Positions 8,083 to 15,145 of a stretch of DNA of 56,553 bases are shown one piece after another; within the stretch, counting starts at the first letter, position 1, and every line of letters begins with the position of its first letter. A model generated the notes under the pieces. It worked only from the letters and a program-made list of their open reading frames with translations, ran no database searches and was not told the DNA's origin. The position numbers and the translations under genes were made by a program. This DNA comes from Sphaerisporangium sp. (GTDB lineage Bacteria; Actinomycetota; Actinomycetes; Streptosporangiales; Streptosporangiaceae): the NCBI GenBank assembly GCA_025964675.1, contig JAOPYI010000075.1, positions 1 through 56,553 of the forward strand, written 5' to 3'.

Positions 8083-9330
8083 ATGATCACAGCCATCATC
8101 AACGCCCGCGTGTTCGACGGCGAGCGTGCGCTGCGGGAGACCACCGTCGTCGTGGACGGCACGCGGATCGTCGCCGTCGGCGGTGAGCCGCCCGCCGAGG
8201 CGGAAATCCTCGACGCCAGGGGCGGAACGCTGCTGCCCGGTCTGTTCGACGCCCACGTCCACACCTCCGAGGAGTCACTCGCGCTGGCGCTGCGGTTCGG
8301 GGTCACCACCGAACTGGAGATGCAGGGCATGAACACCAAGAACAACCGCGCGCACATCACCGAGAACGACTCCGTCGCCGATGTCCGTTCCGCAGGGTTC
8401 GGCATCACCCCGCCTGGAGGGCACCCCAGCGAACTGATCCCCGAGGGCTTCCGCCCGGCGGGCCGCAGCGAACCAGGCCCCGACGGCAAGCAAGCTCCGC
8501 GCGCGGCACCCCTGATGCCGTTCTCCACGACCCCGGCCGAAGCGGTCGGCTTCAACCCCCAGCTCGTCGCGGCGGGCTCGGACTACATCAAGTTCATGGT
8601 CGACGACGGCTCCGTCGAGGGCCACCCCGGTCTCCCCATGCTCGACCAGGCGACCCTGACCGCCGGCGTCGCCGAGGCCCACCGGCACGGGATGCTCACC
8701 ATCGCTCACACCCTGACCATCGACGCGACACGGATGGCGGTCGAGGCCGGCATCGACGGCTTCGCCCACCTGTTCATGGACCAGCCGCACACCGACGAGA
8801 TCATCGACCTCATCGTTACGTCCGGCGCGTTCGTCGTCCCCTGCGTCGTCCTGAACGCCTCCATGATGGGCATCACCGGGTCGGCCCTCGCCGAGGATCC
8901 GCGCGTCCGCTCGCGCCTGGACGAGGCCTGGACGGACACCTTGCACAGCAGCTACAACCACTATCCCCAGGCCAAGCTGCAGGACGTACTGGCCTCGGTC
9001 AAGGCACTGCACGACGCCGGCGTCGACCTCATCGTCGGCACCGACGCGGCCCTGCCACTGCCGTTCCTGGGCGGCGTGGCCCACGGCGCCAGCGTCCACC
9101 ACGAGCTCCAGTACCTCGTCCGGGCCGGTCTGACCCCGATCCAGGCCCTGCGCGCGGCGACCCTCACCCCGGCGCGTCGCTTCGGACTGGAGGACCGCGG
9201 CCGCATCGGCGAGGGCCTCCGGGCCGACCTGCTGCTAGTGGACGGCGACCCCACCACCACGATCAGCGACACGCTCAACCTGCGCGAGGTCTGGCGCCGC
9301 GGCACCCGCACCGCACTCGCGGCCGGATAA
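8083..9330 (+). CDS. Amidohydrolase-superfamily enzyme (imidazolonepropionase-like)
   Basis: A 415-residue metal-dependent hydrolase. The N-terminal beta-sandwich (MITAIINARVFDGERALRET) leads into the HxH metal motif GLFDAHVHT at about residues 53-61. Other ligands are AHRHGMLTIAHT and DGFAHLF, with the catalytic aspartate in DLIVGTDAAL near 321. The C-terminal EDRGRIGEGLRADLLLVDGD closes the composite sandwich, as in cytosine deaminase/imidazolonepropionase-like enzymes. The substrate is not deducible; many such actinobacterial proteins hydrolyse cyclic amides or prolyl dipeptides. The ATG at 8083 follows AAAGGGAGAGTC, a good ribosome site, so the upstream start at 7993 was rejected. Confidence 0.88.
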   Translation: MITAIINARVFDGERALRETTVVVDGTRIVAVGGEPPAEAEILDARGGTLLPGLFDAHVHTSEESLALALRFGVTTELEMQGMNTKNNRAHITENDSVADVRSAGFGITPPGGHPSELIPEGFRPAGRSEPGPDGKQAPRAAPLMPFSTTPAEAVGFNPQLVAAGSDYIKFMVDDGSVEGHPGLPMLDQATLTAGVAEAHRHGMLTIAHTLTIDATRMAVEAGIDGFAHLFMDQPHTDEIIDLIVTSGAFVVPCVVLNASMMGITGSALAEDPRVRSRLDEAWTDTLHSSYNHYPQAKLQDVLASVKALHDAGVDLIVGTDAALPLPFLGGVAHGASVHHELQYLVRAGLTPIQALRAATLTPARRFGLEDRGRIGEGLRADLLLVDGDPTTTISDTLNLREVWRRGTRTALAAG

Positions 9331-9755
9331 ATACCGTCTCAGGAGTCAAGCCCGCAGGGTGGGGCGTCTATCTGCCCGAAAAGATCATTGCCATCCGTCT
9401 TGCCGTTTCAGCATTGTGTGAGACACACGGGCGCCGGGAATCGACCCGAACCGGCCGAACCGGCCCGACAACCACCGCTCGCAAGCCGGGCCACGACCTG
9501 GCCGCCCGGCCCGCACGCCCGGCGTCAAGGGAGATCTTTTGTGGGGCGCTTGACGAGGCCAGGGGTCAGCAGGTGTCCTGGATGAGCAGCACCTCGTTCG
9601 GTGAGGCGTCTGTGCGGATACAGGCCACTGACCCCACGACATCGAGAGACGCCCAGGGTCAGGACAGGTCTCCCCGGCTTAAGGGGTGACCCCAGGTGGC
9701 TTCCCGGTACGGGATCACGCCGTGCAGTGCCAAAGCTCTTACATGAGGAGTGCTG
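9331..9755. other. Non-coding or degenerate stretch after the amidohydrolase
   Basis: No convincing protein was seen on either strand. The only clear structure is a small perfect dyad, GTGTG-AGA-CACAC, at 9416-9428. Short open frames here are fragmentary, have no ribosome sites and match no family I know. The stretch leads into the small-ORF cluster that begins at 9756. Confidence 0.5.
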
Positions 9756-9893
9756 GTGACCCATGGAACTGCCGTCGAGGCAGGCGCGCTCGGGCACCCA
9801 GGCGTCCCCGCAGACTCGCCCGCAGGCGGCGAAGGCTTAGGAGGTGAAGCGAGATGGACGGCGATTGCCATAGTCAGCTGTCCCATTCCGTGA
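9756..9893 (+). CDS. Possible small peptide gene (45 residues)
   Basis: A GTG at 9756 is preceded at five bases by GAGGAG, a strong ribosome site. It opens a 45-residue frame with a Gly/Ala/Pro-rich, acidic first part (MTHGTAVEAGALGHPGVPAD) and a hydrophobic end, WTAIAIVSCPIP, with a single cysteine. This leader-plus-core look resembles ribosomal peptide precursors, but no modification enzyme or transporter for such a product is nearby. A second start, ATG at 9855 after GGAGGTGAAGCGAG, opens a 24-residue frame overlapping it. Coding status is unproven. Confidence 0.3.
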   Translation: MTHGTAVEAGALGHPGVPADSPAGGEGLGGEARWTAIAIVSCPIP

Positions 9894-10043
9894 CACCCCG
9901 CACCCATCGCCCGCGTCAGCACGACTGACCGATCGGCCCGCACAGGACCTCCTGGGCGGCAGGCCGCTCACGTGCCGTTGTCGTAGCGCCCGGCGCGATG
10001 CTTCTGCGAGGCGTCCCCCTTGTGTAGGTGGAGGAGGTCCGCC

Positions 10044-10229
10044 ATGACCATCACGATCACGCTGCCCCGGCTGCCAATGAGCGCCGACCTTCGGCGCGCG
10101 CTGCGCGCGCTATGGCCGTTGGCCGTCATCGCGCTGCCCGCGGTCGCAGAGGCCGCCGGCGCGTCCCTCATCGTGCGCCTGGCCCTGGAGATCGCTGTAC
10201 GGATGACCGACCAGGCCATCGGCGCATAA
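10044..10229 (+). CDS. Small hydrophobic protein of unknown function
   Basis: A 61-residue frame starts at an ATG placed seven bases after a strong GGAGGAGG ribosome site. It reads MTITITLPRLPMSADLRRAL and then a hydrophobic helix, LWPLAVIALPAVAEAAGA, followed by an amphipathic tail ending RMTDQAIGA. It is probably membrane-associated. A perfect stem-loop terminator follows 50 bases later, making this a self-contained transcription unit. No family was recognised; a small membrane regulator, toxin-like peptide or peptide precursor are all possible. Confidence 0.5.
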   Translation: MTITITLPRLPMSADLRRALRALWPLAVIALPAVAEAAGASLIVRLALEIAVRMTDQAIGA

Positions 10230-10278
10230 CAGCGTTCTCAAGTGCCCTGGCACACACCGGTAGAAGGAAAAGGAACCG

Positions 10279-10301
10279 GCCCGGGTGGACCCCACCCGGG
10301 C
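10279..10301 (+). terminator. Stem-loop terminator after the small hydrophobic gene
   Basis: GCCCGGGTGG and CCACCCGGGC form a perfect 10-bp stem around a 3-base loop (ACC), followed by TTCCTT. It lies 50 bases after the 10044-10229 gene and could act in both directions. Confidence 0.65.
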
Positions 10302-10406
10302 TTCCTTGGATTTCGCTCCGATACCCCGGCAGGCGAAAAGAAGGGTTCACATCGCCCGCATCAACGAGTGGCTGTGACCATATTCGAAGGAGGTAGAGCA
10401 TGAGGC

Positions 10407-11165
10407 TCACCCTGCGGTGCGGTAGTGGTAACCGCATATTTCGCTGATACCCATCCGCTCGTACAGCCGGAGAGCCGGGATGTTGTCGCGCTCCACCTGG
10501 AGATACATGCGGTCGGCTTCGTGTGCACCGGCCCAGTCGGCCAGCGCGGCGAGCACATTGCGGGCCGCGCCTTTCCCGCGTGCCTCGGGGAGCGTGGCCA
10601 TACCGAACACTCCCGCCCAGCCGGTGTCGGCGACCGCGCGGCCCACCGCGAGGACATCATCCCCGATCATCGCAGAGGCGTAGGCACACGGCAGATCCAC
10701 ACGACCGAGCATGTCCCACTCGGAACGAGAGTCGCCACCATGACCATGCACAGCGTGCCAGGTATCGAACCATGCGCGTGTCGGGCGGTCGTCCAATCGA
10801 ACCCGCAGCGAGCCTGTCGGTGCCTGTTCCAGGACACGCGCGGTCGACGCCACCTGCAACGACATCAAGCTCTGACGGCGGTAGCCACGCTCTGCTAAGA
10901 CTGTGTCGAGCCCTTCTGGACACACTCCCGGGCTGATCTGAAACCGTGCGGCTGCGCCGTGACCAGCATAGAACTCCTCCGCCCCAACGACCCTGCACAC
11001 CAATTCGCCAGGCCTGGCATCACCATGTGGCAGCACCGTTCCCACCCACCAGGCACAGCTGGGGGCATGGCGCAGCCACCACCCTTCAACATCCTTGATG
11101 TGCTCGGCCGGAAGAGCCCGGGCCGCTCTTTCCTGTAGGCCCCTCACCATTTCCGAGCTACTCAT
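10407..11165 (-). CDS. GNAT-family N-acetyltransferase
   Basis: A protein of about 252 residues with a C-terminal GNAT fold. The acetyl-CoA loop is MATLPEARGKGAARNVLAAL (V/I-x-P-x-x-R-G-x-G-x-A type), followed by MYLQVERDNIPALRLYERMG, the strand and helix typical of motif B. The N-terminal half (EGWWLRHAPSCAWWVGTVLP) resembles the degenerate first domain of tandem-GNAT proteins. The acyl acceptor is unknown. Start choice is uncertain: ATG 11165, or GTG 11183/11189 after AAAGGGG. Its 3' end overlaps, on the opposite strand, a 15-codon frame at 10400-10447 with a near-perfect ribosome site. Confidence 0.82.
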   Translation of the reverse strand: MSSSEMVRGLQERAARALPAEHIKDVEGWWLRHAPSCAWWVGTVLPHGDARPGELVCRVVGAEEFYAGHGAAARFQISPGVCPEGLDTVLAERGYRRQSLMSLQVASTARVLEQAPTGSLRVRLDDRPTRAWFDTWHAVHGHGGDSRSEWDMLGRVDLPCAYASAMIGDDVLAVGRAVADTGWAGVFGMATLPEARGKGAARNVLAALADWAGAHEADRMYLQVERDNIPALRLYERMGISEICGYHYRTAG

Positions 11166-11329
11166 GGCAGACGGCGCCGACACGCACACCCCTTTAACCG
11201 CACCCGGCGACTATGACAGCATCTCTCGGCGATGGTGTGTCCGTTCAGCTTGCGGAGGCCGGCACAGATCCCGATGACGCTCTTCATGCATACCCCTGAC
11301 CACCGAACTCCCTGGAAAGGAACTGCCGC

Positions 11330-12148
11330 GTGGACGAGTTGATGCCCTTTGAAGGCCCCTTCGACAGCGATGAGGCCTCCGACGCCATCGCGGAAATCCA
11401 GGAAAAGGACGACATCACCGCGGTGATGACCGAGGCGCTTGGCGAGTTCGTCCAAGACAACGAGGAGTACGCCGAGGAGGGCTATGTGGAATCTTCCCTG
11501 GCGATCAGCTGTCTGGTCGCTGCCCGGATTTCCGGGATCGCCCCGGACGAGGTAGCCCTTCACTGGCTGAATCGCAATCCCTTCACCGTCTCCGACGACC
11601 TGCGTGAACTGGCCGCCGCCGCGTTCACGCTGGCTACTCGTCTTGAGGGCAACCACCTCAGCGAGGTTGGGCGCGCCGGAGACTGGCCGGCGTTCTTGGA
11701 CTATCTGGAGCCCTACCGCAAGGCTCTGCATGGTGAACCCCAGGACCCGCCGGCCCCGTTCGTCCCGGACTTCTCCCACCTGAAGGAGCAATGGTTCCAG
11801 GCGTTTTGGACCATCGCCGACCGAAGCTTGCCTCCCAGCACCGCCTACGCGAAAGCCGCGGAAAGACTCGCCCTATCCGTCAACGAGTCGCCGGACTGGC
11901 TCGCATGGTGGCGTCCTGCCGGTCTGCAGGAGCTGATCGTCTTCGGGCATCTCGTACCAGGCGAGTACACAGAACGGGTCTCTCGTGGCCGCACCACAGC
12001 TGAGGCCTGGTTGGACTTCGGCCGCTCCCACGATCTCTCCGAGGACGCAGCCGGCCAGCGTGTCACCGACGACTTCCAAAAGGCCCTAGCCGCCGTAGGT
12101 CGGTATCTCCACCTCGGCCCTCTTCCGCCACTCTCCTCCCTCAGCTGA
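11330..12148 (+). CDS. DUF4259-containing protein with an extra C-terminal domain
   Basis: A 272-residue acidic protein from a GTG at 11330, preceded by GGAAAGGAACTGCC. The first ~135 residues resemble DUF4259: MPFEGPFDSDEASDAIAEIQ, a helical middle and the closing AGDWPAFLDYLEPYRKAL. DUF4259 proteins are usually only this long. Here about 130 more residues follow (from FVPDFSHLKEQWFQAFWTIA), rich in Trp and aromatic residues, including SPDWLAWWRPAGLQELIVFG. I do not recognise this second part. No signal peptide or membrane segment is present. It stands alone between a GNAT gene and a convergent kinase. Confidence 0.78.
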   Translation: MDELMPFEGPFDSDEASDAIAEIQEKDDITAVMTEALGEFVQDNEEYAEEGYVESSLAISCLVAARISGIAPDEVALHWLNRNPFTVSDDLRELAAAAFTLATRLEGNHLSEVGRAGDWPAFLDYLEPYRKALHGEPQDPPAPFVPDFSHLKEQWFQAFWTIADRSLPPSTAYAKAAERLALSVNESPDWLAWWRPAGLQELIVFGHLVPGEYTERVSRGRTTAEAWLDFGRSHDLSEDAAGQRVTDDFQKALAAVGRYLHLGPLPPLSSLS

Positions 12149-12239
12149 AGCATCGAGAGGCCGGCCAAGCTCGCGTCGACAATGCGTTTGTCTGACCGGT
12201 GGACACCCCACCCCACCTCGGCCTACCCGCGCCGTCTCG

Positions 12240-13178
12240 TCATTGATCTGGTGACGCGGCGGGCTGCCAAAAGACGAACCGGGCACCACCGAGAGGCGCA
12301 TCCTCGACCTGGATGCCGCCACACTGAGCTTGCGCGATGGCACAGGCGATCGGCAGCCCCAGACCGACGCTGCCTTGGTCCCAGCGGCGGCGATCCTTGA
12401 GCCGGGTGAACCGCTCGAAGATGCTTTCCCGGTCAGCCTCGGGGACTCCCTGCCCATCATCGTCGACCGAAAATTGCGCCATCTCGCCGGTACGGCATAT
12501 CTCGACCTCGACCCTCTGGTCAGCGTGCCGCACAGCGTTGTCGAGCAGATTGGTGACCACCTGGCGGATCTGCTCGCGCACTGCCTTGATGGTCACGGGC
12601 TGCTTCGTCCTCACGACGATCGGGACCCGGTCCATCCGCATATCGATCTCGTCCTTGACCAATTGTCCCAGGTCGAACCGCTCTCGATCCTCCTCCCTGG
12701 TGGCTTGGACGCGGGCGAGTAACAGCATGTCCGTGATGACCGCTTGCGTCCGGTCGAGGTTGCGCATCGAGCATCTGACCAGTTGCCGCACATCGGTCTG
12801 GTCAGGATGCAGCTCGGCCTCCTCCAGCTCGGCGCGGAGGGCGGTGAACGGGGTACGAAGCTCGTGGGACAGATCTGCGGCAAACCACCGCAGCCCGTCG
12901 AATCGGTCGAGTGTGGTTTCGAGGTTTTGCATGAGATGGGCGGCGCCGCCGGAGGGCGCCTGAGAAAGCTTGGCGAGCTGAGCACTACTATTGATCTTGG
13001 AGAGGTCGTCGCTGATCCCGTCGATCATGCGCTGCATCCGACGGCTGGATACCATGCAGGCCACGCCTCGGGCCGCAAGCGCCAGCAGCGCCAGCTCGCC
13101 GACCAAACGCATCCGGCGCGCGCTTACCCTCCCCCGAGTGCGCGAAGGGCCGAAAGTGCGGGGATTGTCAACCCTCAT
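12240..13178 (-). CDS. Orphan sensor histidine kinase without extracytoplasmic domain
   Basis: A 312-residue kinase with one hydrophobic segment near the N-terminus (LVGELALLALAARGVACMV, about 25-43). A HAMP-like helix pair follows, then the HisKA box FAADLSHELRTPF with the phospho-acceptor His at about 105. The ATP-binding domain shows the N box (VVTNLLDNAVRHAD), G1 (VDDDGQGVPEADRE) and G2 (GSVGLGLPIACAIA). The extracytoplasmic sensor typical of the family is missing, and no response regulator gene lies beside it. It may be cut down from a longer kinase or sense a membrane or cytoplasmic cue. Confidence 0.88.
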   Translation of the reverse strand: MRVDNPRTFGPSRTRGRVSARRMRLVGELALLALAARGVACMVSSRRMQRMIDGISDDLSKINSSAQLAKLSQAPSGGAAHLMQNLETTLDRFDGLRWFAADLSHELRTPFTALRAELEEAELHPDQTDVRQLVRCSMRNLDRTQAVITDMLLLARVQATREEDRERFDLGQLVKDEIDMRMDRVPIVVRTKQPVTIKAVREQIRQVVTNLLDNAVRHADQRVEVEICRTGEMAQFSVDDDGQGVPEADRESIFERFTRLKDRRRWDQGSVGLGLPIACAIAQAQCGGIQVEDAPLGGARFVFWQPAASPDQ

Positions 13179-13314
13179 GGACGCCCCCTGCCATCAATGC
13201 CAGCGTAGCCCCACGCGCCGAGTTGAGCCGTTTCAACCCCGGGTAAGCGCCCCGCCTCTCACCCCGTTACGGCCGGCGTGAAATTGGTCTGGTTTGGTCG
13301 CGTTGGTGGGCGTG

Positions 13315-13602
13315 TCATCTCGCCCACCGGATCCACCTGACCGTGTGCCGTCCCATCGGCCGGTGCGGCAGCAAGGGCAGTACCAGATATCCGACGATGC
13401 ACGCGGCCACGATGAACAACGAGAGGGCGAGGAACAGCACTACGGCCACGTAGTAGACGGCGGGGAGGCGCAGCCCGGTGACCTTGTTGTGGGTACGGGC
13501 CTGTTCGAGGTCACGGCTGGTGGAAGCGATGGTCCAGCGGAGCCGGTCATAGTCGTTGGCGGCTTGCTGACGGGCGAGGCAATTGGGGCAGGTCGTGCTC
13601 AT
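13315..13602 (-). CDS. Small membrane protein with a CxxC N-terminus
   Basis: A 95-residue protein beginning MSTTCPNCLARQQAANDYDR. It continues through a charged helix to a long hydrophobic stretch, YYVAVVLFLALSLFIVAACI, then VGYLVLPLLP, probably one or two membrane spans, and ends with a basic tail. The CPNC pair could bind zinc with help from another chain or a dimer. It is not a known family to me. It lies 136 bases downstream of nothing obvious on its own strand and upstream of the kinase, so co-transcription with the kinase is possible. Confidence 0.6.
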   Translation of the reverse strand: MSTTCPNCLARQQAANDYDRLRWTIASTSRDLEQARTHNKVTGLRLPAVYYVAVVLFLALSLFIVAACIVGYLVLPLLPHRPMGRHTVRWIRWAR

Positions 13603-13863
13603 GGGCTCTCATGGTTTCCATAAGGCTTGGTCGTTTCAGGGAAGACCCGGCCCGGGGGTCGGGCGGCGAGTCGGACGTCGCAGCGGAAGTGGGAGATGTC
13701 GTCGCCGCCTCGCGAGGGTGAAGGCCATCGCTGGTCGAGCGGATCTTGCCAGGTTGGAATGTGAAGCAGACATTAACACCCAAACGTGACTATGTGGGGA
13801 TATTGCGAGTAAAGCTCATCCCGCCAGGTGACTCGCGGCGTGCCCGGCAGCCCGTTCGAGAGC

Positions 13864-13924
13864 GGTAGGGAGCAATGGGTACGAGGTCGAGCCCATCAGG
13901 CTTGACGGGCGGACCCCGCTGCCG
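13864..13924 (+). repeat. Direct repeat, left copy (partial duplicate of the 14948 gene)
   Basis: The first 30 bases are identical to the segment starting at 14959, and the rest matches with about six changes over 60 bases. The copy encodes part of the 65-residue protein at 14948 (WVGSNGYEVEPIRLDGRT) but lacks its start and its last two thirds. It is a truncated paralogue, and the two copies flank the membrane-protein/regulator pair between them. Confidence 0.8.
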
Positions 13925-13929
13925 GTCGC

Positions 13930-13952
13930 GTACTTGCCGGTTTGGCAAGTAC
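13930..13952. promoter_or_regulatory. Perfect 9-bp dyad before the membrane-protein/regulator pair
   Basis: GTACTTGCC and GGCAAGTAC face each other across a 5-base spacer (GGTTT). The dyad is followed by an AT-rich TACTAATATG region and ends 35 bases before the GTG at 13988. Position and perfection suggest the operator of the regulator encoded at 14419, giving autoregulation. That link is inference. Confidence 0.6.
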
Positions 13953-13987
13953 TTACTAATATGGCAACGACTGGAAGGAGCCACTGA

Positions 13988-14422
13988 GTGGACAAGAGTG
14001 AAGCCCAGGAAGCCCTGACCGTGGCCGACGAGCTGTCATCGCGGATGCGCCGCAAGGGACGGTGGCACGTCACTTCGGTGTTCCTGCTCGGCGTCGCCAT
14101 GCTGGTGCTGACACTGACCTACGGGCTGCTCATCGACAGCCCAGCCCAGAGCACGACCTCCGTGCTGCTCCTGATCCCGCTGTTCGTCCTCGTGGTGTAC
14201 ACCGCCAACCAATCCGTGGTCGCGCGGTACCATCGCACCCTGTACTCCATCATCACGCCACTCGGAGCCGTGTTCTACACGGTCACGGTGGTGTTCGGGA
14301 AGGTGTTCTTCCAGGACGCGCTGTGGTGGTGGGTGCCGGGGGCGTTCCTCTGTGCCGCGCCTTTCTTCCTCGTGGCCTTGCTCAACCTCAGGGCGGGTAA
14401 AGACGCGAAGAGCGGACCGTGA
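13988..14422 (+). CDS. Small integral membrane protein paired with a regulator
   Basis: A 144-residue protein from a GTG preceded by GGAAGGAGCCACTGA. It has four predicted membrane segments: VTSVFLLGVAMLVLTLTYGL, VLLLIPLFVLVVYTA, a stretch around TPLGAVFYTVTVVFGKVF, and GAFLCAAPFFLVALLNL. The N- and C-termini are charged. It overlaps the start of the following regulator by four bases. Such two-gene units (a four-helix membrane protein plus a winged-helix regulator) are common in actinomycetes, and their role is unknown. Confidence 0.78.
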   Translation: MDKSEAQEALTVADELSSRMRRKGRWHVTSVFLLGVAMLVLTLTYGLLIDSPAQSTTSVLLLIPLFVLVVYTANQSVVARYHRTLYSIITPLGAVFYTVTVVFGKVFFQDALWWWVPGAFLCAAPFFLVALLNLRAGKDAKSGP

Positions 14423-14769
14423 ACCATCCGCGAAAGGCGCTCGACGCCGTCATCCACGCGCCGATCAGATTCTCGATCGTCGCCGCGCTGTCGAAGATCG
14501 ATGAAGCCGACTTCAAGTCGCTCTACGAAACCATCGAGATCACCGATTCAGCCCTGTCGAAGCAGATCTCGATCCTGGCGGACGCCGGATACGTGAAGAT
14601 GCGCAAGACCTTCGTCGGAAAGCGCCCGCGAACCTACCTCGCGCTCACCTCGGTCGGGCGCCAGGTGCTGGACCGCCACCTGAGCGCGCTCCGGGAGATC
14701 GCCGCCGGCTACGAGCCCGCCGCGGACGCCCCTGCCGACGACCTGGAGAGCCCGGGGCAGAGTCACTGA
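14419..14769 (+). CDS. Winged-helix transcriptional regulator (MarR/PadR-like, short)
   Basis: A 116-residue regulator. The helix-turn-helix runs ADFKSLYETIEITDSALSKQ, then ISILADAGYVKMRKTFVG, with the wing GKRPRTYLALTSVGRQVL. This matches the short one-domain winged-helix regulators whose N-terminus reads LDAVIHAPIRFSIVAALS. The GTG start overlaps the stop of the membrane-protein gene (GTGA), so the pair is translationally coupled. It probably binds the dyad at 13930-13952. Its signal is unknown. Confidence 0.86.
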   Translation: MNHPRKALDAVIHAPIRFSIVAALSKIDEADFKSLYETIEITDSALSKQISILADAGYVKMRKTFVGKRPRTYLALTSVGRQVLDRHLSALREIAAGYEPAADAPADDLESPGQSH

Positions 14770-14947
14770 CCCGGGCTTCGCCGGCCCCACCGTGTACGGG
14801 GGGGTCCGCGGTGTCTGAGCAGATCGACCATCTTCTTGGCCGCCCATTGCGCTGCCGTCCCTGCCGGGTCCGTTTTCGCTCGGCGCAGTTGGTTGCGAGC
14901 CTCGCCTCTTTACATGCCTTTGACCTGCGGTTTCTTATTATTCCGGC

Positions 14948-15145
14948 ATGTCGCGATGGGTAGGGAGCAATGGGTACGAGGTCGAGCCGATCAGGCTAGA
15001 CGGGCGGACGCTGCTGCGGGTGCGCCAGTACGGCGTCCTGGTGTCCTACTGCAGCTCGGTCGCCGAGGTCTCCAAGTACGTCGATCTCGACGAGCTCGTC
15101 GAGCTGGTCACCCTGCCAACTGCGGCGGCTCGTCCTCGCGGGTGA
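14948..15145 (+). CDS. Small conserved hypothetical protein (65 residues)
   Basis: Begins MSRWVGSNGYEVEPIRLDGR and continues TLLRVRQYGVLVSYCSSVAE, then a leucine/acidic helix (YVDLDELVELVTLP). No signal peptide or membrane segment is present. Small proteins of this look occur singly or in copies in Streptosporangiales as far as I recall, with no known role. Its 3' end overlaps by 38 bases, tail to tail, the ligase gene at 15108. A truncated duplicate lies at 13864, which supports this being a real coding segment. Confidence 0.6.
   Translation: MSRWVGSNGYEVEPIRLDGRTLLRVRQYGVLVSYCSSVAEVSKYVDLDELVELVTLPTAAARPRG
14959..15019 (+). repeat. Direct repeat, right copy (within the 14948 gene)
   Basis: This is the intact counterpart of the 13864-13924 repeat, about 1.1 kb away in the same orientation. 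The two copies bracket the operator, the membrane protein and its regulator. Confidence 0.8.

Noticed and set aside
9331-10043. Insertion-sequence remnant in the gene-poor stretch
   Set aside because: No transposase fragments, terminal inverted repeats or target duplications were seen.
14776-14890. Minus-strand peptide RRAKTDPAGTAAQWAAKKMV as a gene relic
   Set aside because: It is protein-like but only about 35 residues long, with stops on both sides and no family I can name.
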